DNA of 64,000 nt from Eulemur rufifrons (Eukaryota > Chordata > Mammalia > Primates > Lemuridae), in NCBI RefSeq assembly GCF_041146395.1, contig NC_090984.1:82595114-82659113 (forward strand), in the 5' to 3' direction. Both the position numbers and the translations under genes were made by a program. Shown here piece by piece: positions 59,601 to 64,000 of this stretch. Each line of letters begins with the position of its first letter. The first letter of the stretch is position 1. The notes under the pieces were generated by a model. It was not told the DNA's origin. It saw only the letters and a program-made list of their open reading frames with translations, and ran no database searches.

Positions 59601-59663
59601 CTCCCTCCGCTTCCTCCTGCCCCCGAGTCGCCGCGCCCCTCCGTGGGACGCTTGGTTGGGTCC

Positions 59664-59781
59664 GGGGCGGGGCGGGCAGGCGCTCCACGTGCGGCCGTGA
59701 GCTCCACCGCCTCCGCCGCCACCTCGGGGCGGGCCGGGGGCGGGGCCTCGGGGGGCGGGGCGGGAGGCGTGGGCGGGGCGG
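59664..59781. promoter_or_regulatory. GC-box (Sp/KLF) cluster
   Basis: Repeated GGGGCGGGGC / GGGCGGGGCGG motifs at about 59,664-59,676, 59,725-59,747, 59,751-59,764 and 59,769-59,781. Probable core of the CpG-island promoter. An E-box lies between the first and second groups. Confidence 0.8.
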
Positions 59782-59789
59782 ACGCGGAG

Positions 59790-59906
59790 CGCTCGTCTGG
59801 CCGCCCAGGCCGAGGGGCTGTGAGGAGCGGGGCAGGCTCGGCGCCGGCAGGAAGGGACGCAGAGCTGACGGGAGTCCGACGCCTGGTGCTCGGGACTTTC
59901 TCCGAG
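59790..59906 (+). other. Candidate non-coding first exon, rightward transcript
   Basis: Inference only. Downstream of the GC boxes the sequence ends in TTTCTCCGAG followed by GTACGA (donor GT at 59,907), a reasonable 5' splice site. No good ATG context lies in this stretch, so it would be 5' UTR. The left limit (start site) is a guess. Rightward transcription would make 59.9-64 kb an intron, in keeping with its lack of coding sequence. Confidence 0.35.
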
Positions 59907-60770
59907 GTACGAACAGGAACCCGGCGTCTGGGGCCTCTCAGCACGCCCCCTCGCCCAGCCGCCGGGCCCCGGCCGCCCGCTGTGCCCCCTGCCGGCCGGG
60001 CGGCGGCGGTTGGACTGGGTTTCTGGAAGTCGCGAGTCCCAGCGAAGGCAGTGCCCCCCTCTCCGCCTCTTTCTTCACCGCCTTCTCGCTCCCCCGGCTC
60101 TGGGTGCCGGGAACGGGCGGGAAGGTTGCCTCTCCGCGAGTCGGAGTTCGCCCACGCCGGGGCGGGAGGACGAGGCCCCGGGGCAGCCGAGCGGGGCAGC
60201 GGGGGAGGCGCGGAGCTCCGGGGCCGCCTCTGCGGCGAGGGCGGGAGGCCGGTCCCGGCTGCGAGCTGCGCCCCTGGGCTCGGTGCGCCGCGCCCGGTCC
60301 TCGGGATCGCGGGGCTCCTCGGATCGCAGGGCTCTCCGGTGGTCCCCGGCGCCCAGTTTTGTGTCGCTGTGACGGGGTTGCCAGGGCCAGCACCTGAGCC
60401 CCGCATTCTTGGGGGCTGCGCCGTTGTGCGCGCGGAGGCCCGGCAGCCGGGCTGCTGGGAGGGACCGGAGTGCAGCGTCTGCCCCACCGTCCCTGAAAGT
60501 GCCTAGTTGGGGCAGCGGAGGTCTAGCTGGGGCGCGTCGGCGCCGCAGGGGGGCCTCGGTGGAATACGAGTGGGGGGCGCGGCCTGCATGATTTGGGTTC
60601 CTGGAGGAGCTTGCAGCACGCAGGCCGAGCCCCAGGCTAAGGAGACCACTAGTTTCCGCTCCGGGCGGGTGGGCCAGGTGCTGTCAGGTATGGACAGCTG
60701 GGGGCCACCCATGTCAGTTCCACAGGGATTGAAACACCTCGAGTCCCGGGACGGCGTAGCCTAATGGTGA

Positions 60771-63700
60771 GGGCGTTTTCTTAAAGGCTTGAGTAGATGG
60801 AAAACTGTCAAAATAAGCATATTTTAAACTTGAAATGATAGCTGGCATATTTTCAGGCCGTGCAGTTGTGTAGCTAGTGTCCAAAGAAATAATTAGCTCG
60901 TTTTCCTCACACCTTTTTCGTTTTTTTTAGCAAAAATCTGCTTTGCCTGTATTTCCCACAGCAGCTAGCTGTGCATTGCCCATAGCGGGGAAGGAAAACT
61001 TAAGCGTTCTCAGGTTGCTTTTGACTTCAGTCCTGTGCTCTACTACAGCATTTCTGAATGTGGAGAAAAAGTATCTCTTGCTAGATTTTCCATGGATGAT
61101 TCCTTCCCTTCTTCTCCGGGACTCGGCGATGTTTGTGGGGGTTATAAGCATCTATTTAAATTTAGTGTTTGCACGAAATACTCCCTCTTGCCACAGGGTG
61201 TAGTTTAGGGATTAGAAAATGCTATTGGAGAAAGCTGCTAGTGGCTTCATTTTCCAAGAATGTAAGTCATTTCCTTTCTGTGATTTCAGGGGGTTGATAT
61301 TTTACAGCATCAAAACTTTGTGGGGAAAATTTTCCGTAATACATCTGTCATTAAAAAAGGCGTGTGATTTTTGGGTTTCCTTCTTCTTAGACTAGTGTAT
61401 AAATTTAGGTTTAGCAATGTTACAGAATAAGAAGTTTTTAGAATCTAGAGCATTATAAGACTGTTGTAGAAAGTAGTTTTAACAACCAAGACCTACAAAT
61501 GGCCTGCAGGATGGAGAGTGGGGGAGGGGAGAAGACCAGAAGAGAGGCAGGAAAACAGATGCCTTCGCTGTTGTCCTTTGTACTATAAAACTTTTTGCAC
61601 CTAATCATTTTCCTTGGGTGTGGTTTTGAGAAATAACCATTTTGTGTTAAAAATGAAAATACTCCAAAATATGAGACAACTGACATTTGAATGCTTTTTC
61701 AGTATGTTTGTAAACATATTGGATTCATATTTCATATTAAAATGGACCTTTGGTAGGATTATTAGATGAAAAGGGTCCCCCAGGGGATATCTAATATCAA
61801 GTTATCTGCAGGATATCTTCTCCAGAAAGCAGACTGACTGTAATATGAACTAATTTTCCCCCTCTTTGAATTGCTCGTAAGAATCCCTGCGATCTGACAC
61901 TGATGAGCCATAATAATCAGCAGTTCTTGCAGTGCTCAAAATATTTTAAGGGACAGAAAATCTTTATTTCCAACCCCTTCTTTTTTGGGGCAACCAGGGG
62001 AAGCTACCAGCTTTAAGTACATAATTTAAACTTGCAGATTTAAGATGTCCCTGGCTCTACAGGAAAATGCCTGAAAACAACCCAGGCCAGGATAAAGACA
62101 CTGCTTTTGAAAGCAAAATGCCAATGTGTTAGGTAACAGTTTTTAGCTACAAATTCTTTAAAAACTGTTATTCAATTGGGCTAGCTAAGCTGGGGGAGAG
62201 GGGTTGTAGAGCTTTTCTAGTTTCTGGATTTTGTTACTGTGTTTGACAATGCTTATAAAGCTTTTGGCTTTCAGAACTTATGACATAATAGACTGTGTAG
62301 CCTTTTGTGGTAAATGCTTGAAATGAAAGTTTCTAACAGAATTGTTTTTGACTGAGCTGTCAAGTTCAGAGTTTAGTGTAAATGAGTCCTGTCTCACAAC
62401 TAACTTTTTTGATAAAGGAATTCTTTGTAGTTTTCAACTTGGATGTTGTGCATTTTGATTTTTAAAGCTGTGGGTTTAAAAACATAAAATAAAACCTGCA
62501 AACAATTATTTTATTACATGAAAGCCAGTACCAAGAAAAGATTAATTCAGTCCAGATGTAAAAATGTATGTGAATTTTAGATTGGGATGATCTCAACAAG
62601 TTTTCCCTTTTGTTGATGAGACTGCCTGGATCCCAGATGCCATTCACAAATTATCCATTAGGTAGTTTTCTGAGTAGAGAAATACATTTCATGGGCTTTC
62701 TCTAAAGTCATTTTAATATTAAGTCTTCTAAAGAATAGAAAGCTTTCTGCATTTATGCAGAGTTGGGTTTTTCCTATTATTCATTAATACAAACTTCATA
62801 AATGCTCCAGTTTGGTAGATGAAACCTACTCTCTCATGAGTGGGAAAACAGGAGGTATTCAGTTTGTGTGTCCTTATGGGCAAAGTATAGAAGCTTTGGC
62901 TTTCATTTATGCATTCCAGCTTTCTTCTTTTAAAGAAAAAAAGTTTTATGTATATTTACAATCTTCATTGGAATGCTGCTGTAACGGTTTGTAGTTTCAG
63001 GTAAAGCAGTTGGTCCTTGTAGGAAAAACCTCTACCTCTTCCCCCACCCCAACAGGAAATGGCAAACACAGTTTATAAGAAAACTTCAGTATATTTTTAA
63101 ACCTGTACTCCCAATACCAGCGTTATAAAGGGTGTTCGTTGCACACATTAAAATTATATTATTTAGGAAGTTTTTGTATGATTATGTAATTACACAATTT
63201 GGGAGTCTGCTTACATTGTGATTGTGTATAAACCAATCGAGTGTAGGAGGAGGGAATAGGAAAGATTTAGTGAAGGAATTTTAGGAGTGGTGAAATTTTA
63301 GTTAAAATGTATCTTCCCTAAAACCCAAACAGGAAAAATGGTATTTTTGGCCTCTGTGGTTAAACTTTGATATAAGAAGTAGTTGAGAGGGCTTTTTGAA
63401 TTGTATATTATCCTGAGGAAGAGGCTTTGGGGGCCTATAAAAATCAGTAGCAACAATTTAAAGGGATAATTTGAGGAGAAGGAGCAAGTAGAATACTAGG
63501 CATTGAATTGCAAGGAAAATTTTATCTTAAAAGGATAAGTATGTAAAACAAGGATGAATTAGGGAGAACTTTCTATTTGAAAGTGGAAATTAAAGAGTAA
63601 GATCTTTTTAGCTGAGAAAAAAGGTTAAGAATGATTAGAATTAAGGTGCCCTGTAAGGTCTGTGTACGTGAAATAGGTAGGGCTGCTAATTGATATTTAT

Positions 63701-64000
63701 CCTGGACTCCTTGCCTGCCTTAGCGTTGAATCATTAGTTTGGTGTTAAATAATGTGCAGGGACTGGATACTTATTACTGTATCCCCTACCCCCCAAAAGC
63801 CACTTCCCATTTCAAAGACTGGAAACATTTTTTGTCTAAGTGCTAATGATTCTACAAATATTTAATTAGTCCCCTAGCATTTGGGGAAACTACTAATGCC
63901 TGCCTCCTGTGCCGTGAGACCAGAGAGGCTCTATAGCAGTAATGGCTGGAGTTATTATAAAGTTTTTGGAAAAAACAAGCAATCTGTACTTCTAATTATC
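60771..64000. other. Repeat-poor flank, possible first intron; no gene recognised
   Basis: About 3.2 kb without a single repeat I can name, unlike the rest of the window. Short open frames (60,943-61,203 plus; 61,453-61,686 minus; 62,812-62,994 plus) show no family resemblance. If transcription from the island is rightward this is intron 1. The low repeat content could mean embedded regulatory elements. Confidence 0.45.

Larger units (their letters stand above)
58820..60770. promoter_or_regulatory. CpG-island promoter of an unidentified gene
   Basis: CpG is dense from about 58,820, very dense 59,040-60,570, and fades by about 60,770, against a CpG-poor, AT-rich window. At its centre (59,664-59,781) five or more GC boxes of the GGGGCGGGGC type are stacked, with a perfect CACGTG E-box at 59,686-59,691 and no convincing TATA box. 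This is the architecture of a dispersed-start, housekeeping-type promoter, often bidirectional. Long open frames on both strands (59,141-60,487 minus; 59,370-60,506 plus) follow from GC-richness, as stop codons are AT-rich. They lack recognisable domains and I do not call them genes. I cannot name the gene. Confidence 0.88.

Noticed and set aside
59141..60487. 448-codon open frame on the minus strand in the CpG island
   Set aside because: Composition-driven: many frames on both strands are open here because stop codons are AT-rich. Proline/arginine/alanine-rich translation without domains, and opposed by a 378-codon frame on the plus strand.
59370..60506. 378-codon open frame on the plus strand in the CpG island
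   Set aside because: Same reason. It also crosses the GC-box cluster and a plausible splice donor at 59,907, which is incompatible with a simple coding exon.

Overview
This is ordinary vertebrate nuclear DNA, and very probably comes from a strepsirrhine primate, most likely a lemur. The evidence is its Alu elements. Several carry right-arm wording typical of lemur Alus (reverse strand: GTGCCGTGGCGTCAGCC, GCTCACAGCAACC) and an extended A-rich linker between the two arms, which I know from lemurs and not from human Alus. Three L1 3' ends have the GGGGGTACAAA-type terminus that I associate with the same group. Species cannot be fixed from the window. The window holds no bacterial-type gene, CRISPR array, operon, rRNA or convincing tRNA.

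Layout. Positions 1-58,700 look intergenic or deep intronic: unique AT-rich DNA with old mammalian repeats (MIR, L2-type, MER5-type and other hAT remnants, Tigger/MER2, L1M, one MaLR-type LTR), with 16 dimeric Alus and two left-monomer-only Alus laid over them. Alu-free stretches are 5.8-14.6, 38.4-44.4, 44.7-49.6 and 57.5-64.0 kb. At about 58.8-60.8 kb there is a strong CpG island with a cluster of GC boxes, a CACGTG E-box and no evident TATA box. It is the only convincing gene landmark here, a housekeeping-type and possibly bidirectional promoter. Plausible splice donors exist on both strands (+ at 59,907; - near 59,144). I infer non-coding first exons and cannot name the gene. The repeat-poor 60.8-64.0 kb could be intron 1 of a rightward gene. 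A smaller CpG-rich patch lies at 18,960-19,430.

No open reading frame in the window is a convincing protein-coding gene. The long frames in the CpG island follow from its GC content, and many others are Alu or simple-repeat shadows. Two frames carry recognisable protein, both from transposons: a Tigger-type transposase C-terminus near 4.0 kb and an L1 ORF2 C-terminus near 41.5 kb. The most interesting items are the two linker variants among the lemur-type Alus, two left-monomer Alu insertions (one with a 17-base target duplication), a nearly full palindromic hAT-like element at 13.0 kb, an exact 68-base tandem duplication at 38.8 kb, two adjacent perfect palindromes with AP-1 and homeodomain-like cores at 11.86 kb, and the unassigned CpG-island promoter. 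I found no sign of a new biological system.
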